Shown in pieces: positions 18,496-29,787 of a DNA stretch of 64,000 bases. The stretch's first letter is position 1. The number at the start of each line of letters is the position of its first letter. The DNA is from Desulfamplus sp. (GTDB lineage Bacteria; Desulfobacterota; Desulfobacteria; Desulfobacterales; Desulfobacteraceae), in contig JADFZJ010000008.1 of the NCBI GenBank assembly GCA_015232555.1, positions 1-64,000 of the forward strand, read 5' to 3'. The notes under the pieces are model-generated. The model did no database searches and had not been told where the DNA came from. It saw nothing but the letters and a program-made list of their open reading frames with translations. A program made the translations under genes and the position numbers.

Positions 18496-20994
18496 TTATG
18501 CCTTGATGGTGCTTTCGACCAGCATAACTATCTCATCAATCATAAAATTTTCTGTAAATTCAATAATCTTATTTTTAAATCTTAATATTATCTGCTGTCT
18601 ATTTTTATCATCAGGTAGCTCTTTATAAACTTCTAAATTAATTGAATCTGCCCACTCCTGAATACCTGCAATATCGCCCTGCTTTGCTGTCTGTAAAAGC
18701 TCATCAAAATTTCTTATTTTTTCTATAAGATAGAGCCTTTCATCAGAGGTGAATCCGCATCCACCGGCATAATCGTGAATCTCATTCCCTCTGTCTGAAG
18801 CCCCGCTGCCTGAGTCTGCCTTTACATCTGAAGTAAAGCCCTCTTTCATAAATTTAGAACCATTAGCTGCATCTATATTGTTATCACTATTTTCAGCTTC
18901 ATAAATCCATTCAATATCTTTATATTTTGAGATAACTGTAAAAAGAGAGTTAAGGCTGACCGGTTTTGTCAAAAATTCATCGCAGCCCGCACGAAGGCTC
19001 TTTTCCCTCGACTCATTGACTACGCTTGCAGATATGGCAATCACAAGTATTCCCTTTAAAGCAGGGTTTTGTTTTATATGTTCGGTCGCTTCAAAGCCGT
19101 TCATCTTTGGCATCATTAGATCCATCAAAATAACATCTGGTTTATTCGCAAGTGCCATGTCAATACACTCTTTTCCATTTGCTGCCATCTCAACTATAAA
19201 TCCAAGTGGTTCAAGAGCATCCCTTAAAAGCTCCCTGTTATTAAGGTTATCATCTGCAACAAGAATATGAAAATTTTTATTGTCAATTCCTGCAATACGC
19301 TTTCCAGATTCAAGTTTAATCTCTCTGCCGCTTGTTTCAGGCAGATCAATTGAAAAGCTGAATTGACTCCCCTCTCCCAATTTTGATTTTACAACAAGAT
19401 CGCTTCCCATAAGCCTTACAAGCCTTTGAGATATTGCAAGACCAAGACCCGTGCCCTGAGAACTGTCATTAGGTTTTCCAGCCTGCTCAAACGGATAAAA
19501 TATCTTCTCTAAATCTTTCTCATCAATACCAGCTCCGCTGTCTTTTATTGAAAAACGAATCCAGTTACCCGAACTTTTCTGCATATCAGAATTTAGCTCT
19601 ACAATATACTCAACTCCCCCTGCTGATGTGAATTTAACAGCATTATCAAGAATATTGAACAGCACTTGACGTATTCTAACCTCGTCACCAATAACCCATT
19701 TGGGAAGGTTTTCAGATACTTTAAGTTTAAAGTGGATATTTTTCTTTTTTGCCTTAATACGAGTGATAGCAGATGTTGCATCTAAAAGCCCTGACAGAGA
19801 AAATTCCACAGGATTTATCTCCATCTTGCCAGCTTCAATTTTAGAGAGATCAAGAATATCGTTAATCATCATAAGAAGATGCTCTCCGCTCTGACTGATT
19901 ATCTTAAGCTGCTTTAACTCCTTTTCTTGAAGGTTGCCGTTACGCTCCATTATCTGGGTATAGCCAAGAATTCCGTTAAGCGGGGTTCTAAGTTCATGGC
20001 TCATGCTTGCAAGAAATGCACTTTTTGCCCTGTTTGCAACTTCAGCTTTCTCTTTAGAGATCATAAGTTCATGGTTTAAATCTTGAAGGCGGCGGGTTCT
20101 CTCTTCAACCTTCTGTTCTAAAATGGATTTATGATTTTCAAGTTCAATATCTCTTAACTGAATTTCACCAACCATCTGGTTGAATGCCTGAATCATGTAG
20201 TGTATTTCATCAGTGGAATCATGGTAGCATGGCACCCGAAGAGAAAAATTTTTCTCTTTTGATATTAATTTAACAGCATGGGTTAATGAGACAATAGGAG
20301 AGATAAGAACTTTCATAAACCTTGAAGAGACAATATAGATAAGCAGTCCAGTCGCAAAAATAATGACAATATTATATCCAATATACCACCTTATAAGCTC
20401 CATGATTTTGCTTTTGCCTGCAATAATTATAAGATGACCAAGTATCTTGTCCTTCATCAATATTGTTTTATGGGATTCAAGAAAGTCCCCAGATTGATTC
20501 AGTCCGTCCCGATGCGGTTTCCAGTTTTTAAGCTGTTCGGTTGTTATATCAGATTTATCACTGATATATGATGCAAAAAGTCTTCCTTTATCATCATATA
20601 CTGCCGAAGCCATAATATCGCTGTTCTCCTTGAATGAGTTCAGAGTCTCTACAGCCGCATCCGTATCATTAAAGTAGAGAGGTGCTTCGATATGAGTCTC
20701 AACAAGATCAGTAACCGATGCAGCTACATAGTTAATGGTTGTCTTCATAATATGAAAATCATTGATAACAAAAAAAGTGCCTGCAAAAACAAGTGCAATG
20801 ACATTGGTTGCCATAAGCATTATAAAAATTTTTGTTTTAAGGCTCTGTTTTGAAAGAAAAAGATGAAAAAGACGCCTGTGCATTTTCATGGCTTCCAAAG
20901 GATTTTTACAGCTTGCATCAAAGGGGGGGAGACAATTAGCATTAGGAGGGCAATTGCATATATTTTTATTAAATAGAGGATTCACCTTTTTCAC
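18496..20994 (-). CDS. CHASE8-HAMP hybrid histidine kinase
   Basis: An 832-residue membrane kinase. Membrane segments at about 57-77 and 205-225 enclose a periplasmic domain of about 125 residues that reads like CHASE8 ([18 protein letters not shown], then [15 protein letters not shown]). The order continues with HAMP (about 228-285), coiled coil, HisKA ([16 protein letters not shown]), HATPase ([15 protein letters not shown]), one receiver ([13 protein letters not shown]), and a tail without a clear HPt. CHASE8 is the sensor domain of the cyclase YfiN, which YfiR represses. Here the upstream gene is YfiR-like and overlaps by the 4 bases GTGA. The GTG start gives a cytoplasmic N-terminus with four Cys (13, 15, 21, 29). 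A start at Met36 or Met38 would remove it. Confidence 0.9.
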   Translation of the reverse strand: MKKVNPLFNKNICNCPPNANCLPPFDASCKNPLEAMKMHRRLFHLFLSKQSLKTKIFIMLMATNVIALVFAGTFFVINDFHIMKTTINYVAASVTDLVETHIEAPLYFNDTDAAVETLNSFKENSDIMASAVYDDKGRLFASYISDKSDITTEQLKNWKPHRDGLNQSGDFLESHKTILMKDKILGHLIIIAGKSKIMELIRWYIGYNIVIIFATGLLIYIVSSRFMKVLISPIVSLTHAVKLISKEKNFSLRVPCYHDSTDEIHYMIQAFNQMVGEIQLRDIELENHKSILEQKVEERTRRLQDLNHELMISKEKAEVANRAKSAFLASMSHELRTPLNGILGYTQIMERNGNLQEKELKQLKIISQSGEHLLMMINDILDLSKIEAGKMEINPVEFSLSGLLDATSAITRIKAKKKNIHFKLKVSENLPKWVIGDEVRIRQVLFNILDNAVKFTSAGGVEYIVELNSDMQKSSGNWIRFSIKDSGAGIDEKDLEKIFYPFEQAGKPNDSSQGTGLGLAISQRLVRLMGSDLVVKSKLGEGSQFSFSIDLPETSGREIKLESGKRIAGIDNKNFHILVADDNLNNRELLRDALEPLGFIVEMAANGKECIDMALANKPDVILMDLMMPKMNGFEATEHIKQNPALKGILVIAISASVVNESREKSLRAGCDEFLTKPVSLNSLFTVISKYKDIEWIYEAENSDNNIDAANGSKFMKEGFTSDVKADSGSGASDRGNEIHDYAGGCGFTSDERLYLIEKIRNFDELLQTAKQGDIAGIQEWADSINLEVYKELPDDKNRQQIILRFKNKIIEFTENFMIDEIVMLVESTIKA

Positions 20995-21626
20995 CTCTTT
21001 TGGCTCTTTAGACTACTGCCATTTTGCTCTACAACTATCTTACCGAGCTTGAGAAGATGAGAGCTTATTTTAATACCTGACAAATTTTTTGCTTCCATGT
21101 TGATCTCAAATCCAATTCTGTTATTTGCTTTTCTAAAAAAGTTGATTATCCCGCCGTTTAGAGCAAATTCAGGAAAATCTCCAATAGTTAAAACAGGCTT
21201 ACCTTTTAGCTTATCAAGTATCTGTTTTATTCTCTTTTTTTCCGATTTATTGACGATTAAAATCTGAATCTTTCCAAGATTGTCAATATCTGCGTAGATA
21301 TTTTCAACATCTGCAAAATGGACAATTTTAAGTTTTTTTCCATAAAATAGCCGTTTTTTGAATGGCTCAAAAAGCCCTTCATATTCATTTTCGCCCATAA
21401 TAGCTATCACAAACTCTTCTGCATTCTCATCAAAAGAGTGAGAGGTCCATTCGATAAAATCTGTGAATTTTATTATCATAGCTGCTTGAATCTCCTGTTT
21501 TGAAGGCTCTTGAGCATAAAGAGAAGAGAAGCAAAATAGATTTTGTGAAATTGATAGGGGCATATTAGAAAAGGCATAAAAAAGAAGTGATAACAGAAGA
21601 GTTTTTTTGATAGCAGATATCATCAT
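20991..21626 (-). CDS. YfiR family periplasmic protein (DUF4154)
   Basis: A 211-residue exported protein with a signal peptide (hydrophobic about 9-24, probable cleavage near YAQEPS). The YfiR/DUF4154 pattern is clear: [13 protein letters not shown] near the mature N-terminus, [13 protein letters not shown], the [15 protein letters not shown] segment, [20 protein letters not shown] and the C-terminal [20 protein letters not shown]. In Pseudomonas YfiR is a periplasmic repressor of the cyclase YfiN. Here it lies between a TonB-dependent receptor gene (one-base overlap, TGATG) and a CHASE8 hybrid kinase (GTGA overlap), so it probably regulates that kinase in response to the envelope or receptor state. 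Its control of a kinase rather than a cyclase is inference. Confidence 0.9.
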   Translation of the reverse strand: MMISAIKKTLLLSLLFYAFSNMPLSISQNLFCFSSLYAQEPSKQEIQAAMIIKFTDFIEWTSHSFDENAEEFVIAIMGENEYEGLFEPFKKRLFYGKKLKIVHFADVENIYADIDNLGKIQILIVNKSEKKRIKQILDKLKGKPVLTIGDFPEFALNGGIINFFRKANNRIGFEINMEAKNLSGIKISSHLLKLGKIVVEQNGSSLKSQKR

Positions 21627-23995
21627 CAGAATTTCCAGCTCAAACCAATAGTATATGTTGGATGTTCTAATGAAATATGTTCGTAATTTTGCAGATTGTA
21701 ATAATAACCTGCTGCTGGAACAGTGTTATCAAATATGTTTTCACCTTTAATTATAAGATAACAGTTGCCTGCAAGACGGTATCTTGCTCCAACATTGACG
21801 ATAAAACGGTTATCGTCAAACATATCTTCAATTGAGTTATCAGAGAGATGCAGATTTTGTTCTTCTGACGGCTGGCTCTCTTGATCTGGCTGAATAGGAA
21901 CAGAAGCTGTGTAGTTATTGCTTATTGTAGAGGTAGCATTGTTGAAAAGAGCACCTAATGAGATATCTAATCGTTCATTCATAAACGATTTGGTGATATT
22001 CATTTTAACTGTCTGCTCAGGGTAAGCTTTCCAGCGATCTCCTGATTTATCAACAAGATATGGGTTCAGCTCTGTATCATCTTTCATATTATACGGTTGA
22101 GAAAAAGAGTAAGATATTTCTATGCTTTCAGTGTTATTGGGAGCAATCCGCAAAGATGTCTCAAATCCTGATGATGCAAACTCGTCAGCCCTAAGAGCAG
22201 TGCTGATACCCTCTAAATTTTCATCAATAAGAGAAAATATAGTATTGTGGAAAATATTACTGTAAAAGTTTACATGAAATTGAAGTTTATCTGCCATGAA
22301 ATTGTGATAGTAGCTCAACTCATAGCTCTCAACCTCTTCTTCAAGTATTGCTCTCTCCCTAAACTGAATAGATTTCATTATTGTTACATAGTCAGGATAG
22401 TGATACCCCTCTTGATATACAAATTTAACGGTTTTGTTATCATCAATATCGTATGAGATACCGACTCTTGGTATTATAACATCAATTGCATAATCATCAC
22501 CATTATCATCATCTAAATCTAATAAATTGTAGTTTGCAGGTATAGTTTTAGTCTCATCATTATTTTTAACGGTAACAGCTTCAGATGTTATAAACTTAAA
22601 CGAAGAGTCTCTAACTTTATCATATCTAACACCTGCAAATAGATTTAAATTTTTTGTCAAATGGTAGTTATCCTCAAAAAAGAGCGATGTTTCAATCCAC
22701 CTTAAATCAGCTTCAACATCAATATTAAAGTTACTATTATCCTCGTCCAAATCAGGTATATAAAGCGAAAATCTATCAGAACTAAAGCGTTTTAAAAATG
22801 CCGAAGCTCCAAAAGCGATTAGGTGATCAGAAAAGCGGGTTGTTCTAAATACTAAATTGGATTTAAGATGAAGCTCTGAATCAGTTGAATATGCTGCTGG
22901 TGATAGGTGGGCTGCAGGATCATACTCAAAGTATTGGATAGGCAGCCCGATTGTCAATTTTTCACTCTGGGTCAGATCAAGTTTAAGCTCTGGAAGCAGA
23001 ACCATACTTTTCATCATAACGTTTTTATTATAATAAGATACAATATCTTCCTCTAATAAAGAGTTTTGGTCTGCTGCATCAGCAGACTGGCTGCTGTTAG
23101 ATGACGAAGGCTGATTGAAATAGGGTTTCCATGGAAGAGTTGATTCAACCTTTTCGTTTTGAACAACACCAATAAGGCTGAAATTGTCTCTGTTCCAGTT
23201 TAATGAAAAACGGCTGTTTATATCGGAAAAATGGTTGTCATTTATGATTATTCTCCCAAATCTGTCTGGATTATCACCGATTTTTATATATTTCCCATTT
23301 TCATTTATGCCGTCAGATTTCACACCGCCTGCATAAATAAAGATATCTCCATATTCAGGCGAAAAGCTGCCATAACCGCTCTCTGCTTTTACGAGACCAT
23401 CTTTCAGCCCGACTTCTGTATTTATAAAACCGCCTCTGTTATCTTTACCATTTTTGGGGATTACATTTATAAAGCCATTGATTGAGCCGCTGCCGTGAAT
23501 AATAGAACAAGGACCTTTTAGAACCTCTATTCGTTCAACATCTCCAAGAAGAGGAAGATTAAGATTTGTGTTGATTCCTGTTCCGCTGCTCACATTCATG
23601 TTTGTACCGTTAAGCATAAAGAGCGTTGTTACATTAGATGAAGATGCAATACCTCGTGTTGAGTAGAGAGAGCCTGAACTATATGCACCTGATATGTGGA
23701 CACCCGGCACATAATATTGAAGAAAATCAGATATGCTTGAAGAATAGGATTTTTCTATCTGCTCTTGTGAAATCAGATAGAGAGAACCCGGAGCTTTTTC
23801 AGGAGCAACATCAAAAAAACTTGTTGAACTTACCTCAATTGACATCAACTGCTCTATACTCAAATCAGCAAGAGCTTCAACAGAACTTTTGCCTTGATCT
23901 GCCAAAACAGATATTGGAGAGAAAATAGAAAAACAGTAAAAAAACAGAGCAGCAAAGGTAAGACCCAAAGGGTTTGACAAAAATTTAGATAACAT
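21626..23995 (-). CDS. TonB-dependent outer-membrane receptor
   Basis: About 789 residues of a TonB-dependent receptor with signal peptide, plug domain and beta-barrel. Plug landmarks are the early LADLSIEQLMSIEV box, SISDFLQYYVPGVHI, STRGIASSSN and VERIEVLKGPCSIIHGSGSINGFINVI. Barrel landmarks include LFFEDNYHLTKNLNLFAGVRYDKV, IIPRVGISYDI and the C-terminal aromatic residue in IGLSWKF. I prefer the ATG at 23995, with AAAAGAG upstream, over the ATG at 24016; it still overlaps the preceding kinase by 11 bp. The Asp/Asn-rich extracellular loops (QPSSSNSSQSADAADQN, NYNLLDLDDDNGDDYA) suggest cation binding, but the substrate is unknown. It lies within a kinase operon, so it may signal as well as transport. 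Confidence 0.92.
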   Translation of the reverse strand: MLSKFLSNPLGLTFAALFFYCFSIFSPISVLADQGKSSVEALADLSIEQLMSIEVSSTSFFDVAPEKAPGSLYLISQEQIEKSYSSSISDFLQYYVPGVHISGAYSSGSLYSTRGIASSSNVTTLFMLNGTNMNVSSGTGINTNLNLPLLGDVERIEVLKGPCSIIHGSGSINGFINVIPKNGKDNRGGFINTEVGLKDGLVKAESGYGSFSPEYGDIFIYAGGVKSDGINENGKYIKIGDNPDRFGRIIINDNHFSDINSRFSLNWNRDNFSLIGVVQNEKVESTLPWKPYFNQPSSSNSSQSADAADQNSLLEEDIVSYYNKNVMMKSMVLLPELKLDLTQSEKLTIGLPIQYFEYDPAAHLSPAAYSTDSELHLKSNLVFRTTRFSDHLIAFGASAFLKRFSSDRFSLYIPDLDEDNSNFNIDVEADLRWIETSLFFEDNYHLTKNLNLFAGVRYDKVRDSSFKFITSEAVTVKNNDETKTIPANYNLLDLDDDNGDDYAIDVIIPRVGISYDIDDNKTVKFVYQEGYHYPDYVTIMKSIQFRERAILEEEVESYELSYYHNFMADKLQFHVNFYSNIFHNTIFSLIDENLEGISTALRADEFASSGFETSLRIAPNNTESIEISYSFSQPYNMKDDTELNPYLVDKSGDRWKAYPEQTVKMNITKSFMNERLDISLGALFNNATSTISNNYTASVPIQPDQESQPSEEQNLHLSDNSIEDMFDDNRFIVNVGARYRLAGNCYLIIKGENIFDNTVPAAGYYYNLQNYEHISLEHPTYTIGLSWKF

Positions 23996-26180
23996 TTTTA
24001 TCTCTTTTGAGCACATTTTGGATAGTAAATCCTAAATCCTGCATTGAAACAGGTTTCATCATATATGCAGCAATACCAATCTCTTTAGCCTTCTCCTCAT
24101 TTATAAGAGAGCTGTAGCCGCTGCACAGAATAACTGGAATGTCAGAACGAATCGCTCTTACTCTTTCGGCGAGCTTTGCACCTGTCATCTGAGGCATGGT
24201 CATATCGGTGATGATAAGATCAAAAGCATCAGGATTTGCCATAAAAAGCTCAAGAGCCTCTTCAGGATCAGATTTACTTTCAACCTTATATCCGAGCCGT
24301 TCAAGCATCTCATTGGTCATCTCAACAATAAACTCATCGTCGTCGACAAGCAATATTCGCTCTGTTCCGTAATAGATAACATCTGCTTTTGGTTCTATCT
24401 CTGTTGGCTGTCTCTCTTCTTCATTATCAATATCAGCGGTTATTTCATGGGTAACAATTGGAAGTAAAACTGTAAAAGTTGCACCTTCTGGCGGATTGCT
24501 GCTAACTGTAATAACTCCATTATGGTTTTTAACAATGCCGTGAACTACTGCAAGCCCCATACCTGTACCTTTATCAACCTTTTTAGTGGTAAAATATGGG
24601 TCAAAAATCTTATCAATTATATCAGAAGGAATACCCGGACCTGTATCTGATACAGTAATTTTTACATGTTCACCAGTTCCAGCATACTCCAAGACTCCGC
24701 CGATATACTCACCTGTTCCATCATACTCGCCAATTATCCCATACTCTCCGGGTTCAAGCAGAACTTTTTCAACCTTAATCACAATAGCTCCCTCAACAGT
24801 TTCCATTGCATGAGAAGCATTGATACAAAGATTTATAATAATTTGATGAATCTGAGTTGAATGTCCAAGAACGACAGCGTCCATATCAGGCGGTATATTC
24901 TCAATGATTTTTATTGATACAGGTATAGTTGCACGTAATAGGTGAATTGACTCTCTTATAATTGGTACAATATCTATGGGCTTAAGCTCCATATCTGTTT
25001 TTCGGCCGAAGCTTAAAAGCTGCTTAACAATACCTGATGCTTTATGCCCAGCCGCTCTTATAGACTCAACTTTAGCGTGAGCAGGACTTGACTGCGGGAT
25101 ATCCTCTATAGCAAGTTCAGCATTGCCGAGCATGATGTTAAGGATATTGTTGAAATCATGTGCAATTCCGCCTGTCAAAGTGCCTATTGATTCCATTTTT
25201 TGAGCCTGCCGAAGTTCATTTTCAAGCAGCTTTTTACTGGTTACATCTCTATATACACCTTCAATACCAGCAATATTACCTCCAGAATCTTTGAAAAAAT
25301 GGGCATTAGTTGAAGCCCACCAGATTGTTCCATCTTTTTTTTTCAACTTCTCTTCATAATTACTGACATAGCCGCTCTTTTGAATCATTGAAAAAAAATC
25401 TTTCCGCCCCGCTGGGTCTAAGTAAAAAAGCTCTGACACATCTTTTCCAATCAACTCCTCAGCATTATAACCAGAAACTCCCTCGCATGACGGAGAGATA
25501 AATAAAATTTTACCTTCCATATCTGTTCTGTAGAGAATATCTGGTATGTTCTCAATAAGAATACGGTAATGCTCTTCACTTTTAAGAAGTGCCTCTCTTG
25601 CTTGACGATGCTCTTCTACCTCAAACTTGAGAGAAGAGTTAACAATGGAAAGCTCCATTGTCCGTAACTTGACCTTCTGCTCAAGCAGATTTTTTGCTTT
25701 AAGCAGCCGAATATTAAGATAGCATATAAAATAGAGCAGAATAAGGGCAAAAAGGAGATATATCTCTTGATAGATAGTATTGCATTTCCATATCGCCTTA
25801 ATTGTACCGATCGTTGTGCCGTCATAAATTACATCAGATTGAAGCAAGACTTCAGGCATTAGATGTAAAAAGGTGAAGATACTTTCGCTCCATCCGTTTG
25901 TATTACCATCAGCACTTTTGAAAATCCTACCTTTAGTATCAAATACAGATATAGTTTTGTAGTTGTGGGATTTACAGGCAAGGGAGAGGTATTCGTCAGC
26001 CCCCTCTGGACTTAAATTCCATAGGGCATTCGAGATAACAACTCCATGCTGCTCTATGCGGGAGTAGGCTTTATCATATTCATATCTCTCATAAAAAAAG
26101 ACACATAGACAGAAAAAAAAAGAGAATACAATAGCAGATGCCAATGCAAGCCTTCTATAATTAGCAATTTGGTAGTTCAA
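23985..26180 (-). CDS. PAS hybrid histidine kinase with C-terminal receiver
   Basis: A 731-residue membrane kinase: segments at about 10-29 and 139-158 around a periplasmic domain of about 110 residues, then coiled coil, PAS/PAC (about 206-325), HisKA of the HDFNN type ([16 protein letters not shown]), HATPase ([19 protein letters not shown]), and a receiver ([12 protein letters not shown], Lys in MMKPVS). Ahead of the G1 box the HATPase contains a Gly/Glu/Tyr repeat insert (about 490-515) with units such as [18 protein letters not shown] and EYAGTGEH, echoed in the DNA at about 24680-24755. It is the third gene of the signalling operon, 14 bp after its neighbour, and overlaps the receptor gene start. 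Confidence 0.92.
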   Translation of the reverse strand: MNYQIANYRRLALASAIVFSFFFCLCVFFYERYEYDKAYSRIEQHGVVISNALWNLSPEGADEYLSLACKSHNYKTISVFDTKGRIFKSADGNTNGWSESIFTFLHLMPEVLLQSDVIYDGTTIGTIKAIWKCNTIYQEIYLLFALILLYFICYLNIRLLKAKNLLEQKVKLRTMELSIVNSSLKFEVEEHRQAREALLKSEEHYRILIENIPDILYRTDMEGKILFISPSCEGVSGYNAEELIGKDVSELFYLDPAGRKDFFSMIQKSGYVSNYEEKLKKKDGTIWWASTNAHFFKDSGGNIAGIEGVYRDVTSKKLLENELRQAQKMESIGTLTGGIAHDFNNILNIMLGNAELAIEDIPQSSPAHAKVESIRAAGHKASGIVKQLLSFGRKTDMELKPIDIVPIIRESIHLLRATIPVSIKIIENIPPDMDAVVLGHSTQIHQIIINLCINASHAMETVEGAIVIKVEKVLLEPGEYGIIGEYDGTGEYIGGVLEYAGTGEHVKITVSDTGPGIPSDIIDKIFDPYFTTKKVDKGTGMGLAVVHGIVKNHNGVITVSSNPPEGATFTVLLPIVTHEITADIDNEEERQPTEIEPKADVIYYGTERILLVDDDEFIVEMTNEMLERLGYKVESKSDPEEALELFMANPDAFDLIITDMTMPQMTGAKLAERVRAIRSDIPVILCSGYSSLINEEKAKEIGIAAYMMKPVSMQDLGFTIQNVLKRDKNVI

Positions 26181-26194
26181 ATCTATTCATTCCT

Positions 26195-28285
26195 TTACTT
26201 TAAGAGAGATGTAAAACTTCTCTCTTGATGCTCTTTTAACTCATTAACCATCTTTTCTATACTAACAACAAAATGATCATAAATTTTTTTGGCTTGTTCT
26301 CGATCTATAGAACCCGATTTTCCTATATTTTCAAGTTTAGAAACGATTTCAGCTACAGATTTGCCAAAATGCAGCAGCATCCCCTTTAAGGCGTGAGCTG
26401 CCATTCTTAAGCCGTCAGGGTTTTCAGAGTCAATCGCATTTTTTATCTCTAACTGTTTTTCCTTATAGTTAGATAAAAATATTCCTATGAGTTGTGCTGC
26501 AAGCTCATGATTGCCATCAATACGTTTCATCAATGCACAAATATCAATCAAAGATTCTGATGCAGGCTCAATAGTCTGTATAGATTCTGATATAATTGAA
26601 ACTTTCTGATTTCCAAACCGTTTACTAATGAGTTCAAAAAGATGTTCAGGCTCAAATGGTTTTGAAAGATAGTCATCCATGCCGCTATTAAGGCAATCCT
26701 CTCTGTCTTGATCGCTTGCATGAGCTGTCATTGCCACAATAAATACATCATGATCCAGCACACCTGAGTTTTGATCACGGATTATCGCTGTTGCCTCAAA
26801 TCCATCCATTAAAGGCATCTGAATATCCATGAAAATAAGATCAAATTTCTCTTTTTCGAGTATGGTTATCGCCTCTTTACCATTAGCCGCAACTTTAAGG
26901 CTGTGCATTGGAAGCATAGCAATCATCAACTGTTGATTGAAAAATTGATCTTCTACCAACAAAATATTTAAACAAGGAACTTTAGTCTTTACGTCCAGAC
27001 CCTCCCCACCCCTTCCCGCAGGAGGTGAGAGAGTAATACTATTCTCAATCTCCTTATGGGGAGGAGGGAAGGGGGTGGGGCAGATATTGCTTTCATGGTC
27101 TTTTGATATCTGCATCCCCTCAATTTCGATAATTTTTTCCAAAGGCACGGTAAACCAGAAGGTTGAGCCTTTACCCTCAGTGCTTTCAAAATCTATCTCT
27201 CCGCCCATCATATTTACTAACTTTTTTGATATGAAAAGACCCGCACCTGTACCGCCATATCTTCTTGTTGCAGAGCCGTCTGCTTGAACAAACGCATTGA
27301 AGATATAATCCTTACGGTTGTCAGGAATGCCTATTCCAGTATCACTTATCATAAATTTAAGAATTACTGTTGAACCATAAGATTTTTCATTGAGAATATG
27401 TATAGATACCAAGCCGTTAGGGGTAAACTTTATTGCGTTAGAGGTAAGATGTGTAATTACTTGGGTCAGTTTGTCTTTAGCTCCTCTGTAGAAAAAGGAT
27501 ATATCAGGTGCAAATTCAGTTGAGAGTTTAAGTTTTTTTTCAGTAACACTCTCTTGCAATATTACCATAATATTATCAATAACTGAGCGTAAATCAAAAT
27601 CAGTAAGTTCAATATCTATTTTACCAGATTCAATCTTTGAACAGTCTAAAAGATCATTTATAATAGTAAGTAAATATTTGGAAGATTTATATATTGCGTC
27701 TATCTGCTCTAAATCGTCAGAGTGAATTCTATTGTATGGATTTGACATAAGCAGACTGCTAAATCCCATGATAGCATTCATGGGAGTTCGTATTTCGTGG
27801 CTCATATTTGCTAAAAACTGGCTTTTCGCTCTATTGGCAGATTCCGCCTGCTCTTTGGCAATACGAAGGTTCTGCTCTGTCTCTTTAAGGTCAGCAATAA
27901 TAGAACGCTCTCTGAGAACCCTGTCAATTCTTGCGGTTAGCTCCTTGACTGATAAAGGTTTTTGTATAAAATCACTTGCACCAGTTTGAATAATATCCTG
28001 AAATTTATAATCTTCAATATATGCTGTCATAACAATAACATTGGCACTATAATCTTCACGCACTATCTCTGCAAGTTCAAGCCCGCTGATTCCGGGCATA
28101 TTTATATCTGTAACCACAATATCAATCGGTTCAGCTTTAAGAATTTTCAATGCTCCTACTGCATTTTGAGCTGCTGAAACAATATATCCAGTATTGTGAA
28201 GAATTTTTTGCAGCATTTTAATCACTGGTATCTCGTCATCAACTATCAGAATATGGGGTTTGTCTGTTAGTGAATCTTCTGACAT
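26195..28285 (-). CDS. Hybrid kinase REC-HK-REC-HPt carrying a REP-like insert
   Basis: A 696-residue cytoplasmic relay kinase. Order: receiver (about 8-125, [13 protein letters not shown]), HisKA ([16 protein letters not shown]), HATPase ([19 protein letters not shown]), linker, second receiver (about 438-560, [13 protein letters not shown]), and HPt (about 590-690, [13 protein letters not shown]). The linker between HATPase and second receiver (about 400-430) is encoded by a GC-rich palindrome at 27004-27080 and reads as Pro/Gly-rich protein ([18 protein letters not shown]). It keeps the frame, so the repeat has been tolerated as a linker. G2 reads GTGAGL, where GTGLGL is usual. There is no membrane segment. 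The gene starts 19 bp after the previous gene of the operon. Confidence 0.93.
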   Translation of the reverse strand: MSEDSLTDKPHILIVDDEIPVIKMLQKILHNTGYIVSAAQNAVGALKILKAEPIDIVVTDINMPGISGLELAEIVREDYSANVIVMTAYIEDYKFQDIIQTGASDFIQKPLSVKELTARIDRVLRERSIIADLKETEQNLRIAKEQAESANRAKSQFLANMSHEIRTPMNAIMGFSSLLMSNPYNRIHSDDLEQIDAIYKSSKYLLTIINDLLDCSKIESGKIDIELTDFDLRSVIDNIMVILQESVTEKKLKLSTEFAPDISFFYRGAKDKLTQVITHLTSNAIKFTPNGLVSIHILNEKSYGSTVILKFMISDTGIGIPDNRKDYIFNAFVQADGSATRRYGGTGAGLFISKKLVNMMGGEIDFESTEGKGSTFWFTVPLEKIIEIEGMQISKDHESNICPTPFPPPHKEIENSITLSPPAGRGGEGLDVKTKVPCLNILLVEDQFFNQQLMIAMLPMHSLKVAANGKEAITILEKEKFDLIFMDIQMPLMDGFEATAIIRDQNSGVLDHDVFIVAMTAHASDQDREDCLNSGMDDYLSKPFEPEHLFELISKRFGNQKVSIISESIQTIEPASESLIDICALMKRIDGNHELAAQLIGIFLSNYKEKQLEIKNAIDSENPDGLRMAAHALKGMLLHFGKSVAEIVSKLENIGKSGSIDREQAKKIYDHFVVSIEKMVNELKEHQERSFTSLLK
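27004..27080. repeat. REP-like palindrome inside a kinase gene
   Basis: Outer arms CCCCACCCCTTCCC (27004-27017) and GGGAAGGGGGTGGGG (27066-27080) pair with one bulge. The inner part has shorter pairing arms around AATACTATT. It shares CCCGCAGGAG and CTTATGGG with 10684-10737. Its GC content contrasts strongly with the surrounding gene. Translated in frame it forms the linker of the kinase at 26195-28285. Confidence 0.75.
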
Positions 28286-28304
28286 ATTATATTTCTCCTT
28301 CCTT

Positions 28305-29576
28305 TCATGTTAATGCAGGTAGGTAAACTGGAAGATTTATGATAAATCTTGCCCCGCCTTCAGGTCTATTTTCTACAGAGATACTTCCGCCATGAGATTT
28401 GATGATACCATGAGAAATCGACATGCCAAGCCCTGTACCCTTGCCTACTGGTTTTGTCGTGAAAAATGGATCCCATATATTTTTTAGTATATATTTACTC
28501 AGCCCTGGACCGCTGTCATCAATAGTAATTGTAATAAAATTAATATCTTGTGAGCTGTCAAGTGAGCTATCAGTTGAATAGTCAATTGAGATGTTAGTTC
28601 TGGTGCTGATATTAAGAATCCCCTGACTCATATTGATCATAGCGTATGATGCATTGTTAAATATATTTACAAGAACCTGTTCTATCTGATGAGGATCACA
28701 TTTTACAGAGGGAATGTTTTTCATAAAATTTTTTGTGATACTGACATTGTATTTAAGTGTGTTGTGGCACAAAAGAAGGGCGTCTTCAATAATTTTATGA
28801 ATATCATACTCAATAAACTTCGGGCTGTCCTGACGTGCATAAGATTTAAGACCTTTAAGAATCCTCTGTATTCTTTCAGCTCCGCTTCTAATACCATCAA
28901 TCAGGCTTGGCATCTCCTCTATTATAAACGCAGTATCATTATCTTGTTTTTGCTGATCTTCTTCACCGATACGTTCATCTAAGAGCCTATTTTTAATAAC
29001 TGTCCAGAATTTTGCAAAAGTTTGAATGTTGCCGCTGATAAATGTAGCAGGATTGTTGATCTCGTGTGCAATACCAGCAGCCATTACCCCAAGGCTTGCC
29101 ATCCTATCAGCATGAATCAACTGTTCAGCCCTCTGTTTTGCAAGATTCTCCATCTCATCGGCAAAACGTGAGACTTTATGCTTTTCATAGGTAAGCTGCT
29201 GTTGAAGATTTATAATCCTGATACCGACTTTAACCTGCACATCAAGAATTTTTATGGAGATAGGTTTTTGAAGATAGGCATCCACCCCAGCTTCAAAGCC
29301 ATTCATCAGGTCTTCCTCTTCTGATCTCGAAGTTACCATAATGATATATACATACCCGTCACTATTTTTTCTTGCCCTAATTCTCTGACAAAGCTCAATT
29401 CCGTCCATGCCCGGCATCATCCAGTCAGAAATCACAATATTTATATCCTGAGCCTCTAAAATAGAGAGTGCCTCATTACCATTAACAGCCTGAAGAATAT
29501 CATAATTGAGCTTTTCTAACGCTGTGATTAAAAACAGCCTCTCCATTGGATTGTCATCAACAATTAGTATTTTCAC
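28305..29576 (-). CDS. Receiver-histidine kinase protein (REC-HK), first gene of operon
   Basis: A 423-residue cytoplasmic protein: receiver (about 1-120; [19 protein letters not shown], Lys in YLQKPI), coiled linker, HisKA with [16 protein letters not shown], and HATPase ([18 protein letters not shown]). The start is GTG at 29576. A Ser/Asp-rich insert ([11 protein letters not shown]) sits in the HATPase just before the G1 box, the same place where other kinases in this window carry inserts. It heads a run of seven same-strand genes with small gaps or overlaps down to 17233. A candidate extended -10 promoter lies at 29655-29663. Confidence 0.92.
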   Translation of the reverse strand: MKILIVDDNPMERLFLITALEKLNYDILQAVNGNEALSILEAQDINIVISDWMMPGMDGIELCQRIRARKNSDGYVYIIMVTSRSEEEDLMNGFEAGVDAYLQKPISIKILDVQVKVGIRIINLQQQLTYEKHKVSRFADEMENLAKQRAEQLIHADRMASLGVMAAGIAHEINNPATFISGNIQTFAKFWTVIKNRLLDERIGEEDQQKQDNDTAFIIEEMPSLIDGIRSGAERIQRILKGLKSYARQDSPKFIEYDIHKIIEDALLLCHNTLKYNVSITKNFMKNIPSVKCDPHQIEQVLVNIFNNASYAMINMSQGILNISTRTNISIDYSTDSSLDSSQDINFITITIDDSGPGLSKYILKNIWDPFFTTKPVGKGTGLGMSISHGIIKSHGGSISVENRPEGGARFIINLPVYLPALT

Positions 29577-29654
29577 AGTAACTTATCTCATCCTTTTATA
29601 AATTCAGAGGCATCTTTCATTCAGGTATCTTTGTTTTTTTTTGACTATCTCTAA

Positions 29655-29663
29655 AGTATACCA
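29655..29663 (-). promoter_or_regulatory. Candidate extended -10 promoter of the signalling operon
   Basis: On the minus strand TGGTATACT fits an extended -10 (TGnTATAAT), about 80 bp before the GTG start at 29576. No good -35 is seen at the proper distance. Confidence 0.35.
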
Positions 29664-29743
29664 AATTAGATGAATGCTCACAGTATTTTTTTTAAAAAAA
29701 TATCCTCCCGTATGTCAAAAACACATTTTAATTTCTAATATTG

Positions 29744-29775
29744 AATAAGGGCAAGCTATTTTGTTTGCCCTTATT
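29744..29775. terminator. Orphan stem-loop terminator
   Basis: Perfect 11-bp arms AATAAGGGCAA (29744-29754) and TTGCCCTTATT (29765-29775), followed on the plus strand by TATTTTAATT. No intact plus-strand gene lies upstream. It directly precedes the gene remnant at 29788. Confidence 0.6.
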
Positions 29776-29787
29776 TATTTTAATTCA

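Noticed and set aside
23985-24016. Overlap of kinase and receptor as a frameshift or fusion
   Set aside because: Both proteins are complete; an ATG at 23995 with a ribosome site gives an ordinary short overlap.
24680-24755. Repetitive DNA as an intergenic repeat or CRISPR-like array
   Set aside because: It lies within the kinase reading frame and encodes the GEY repeat insert.
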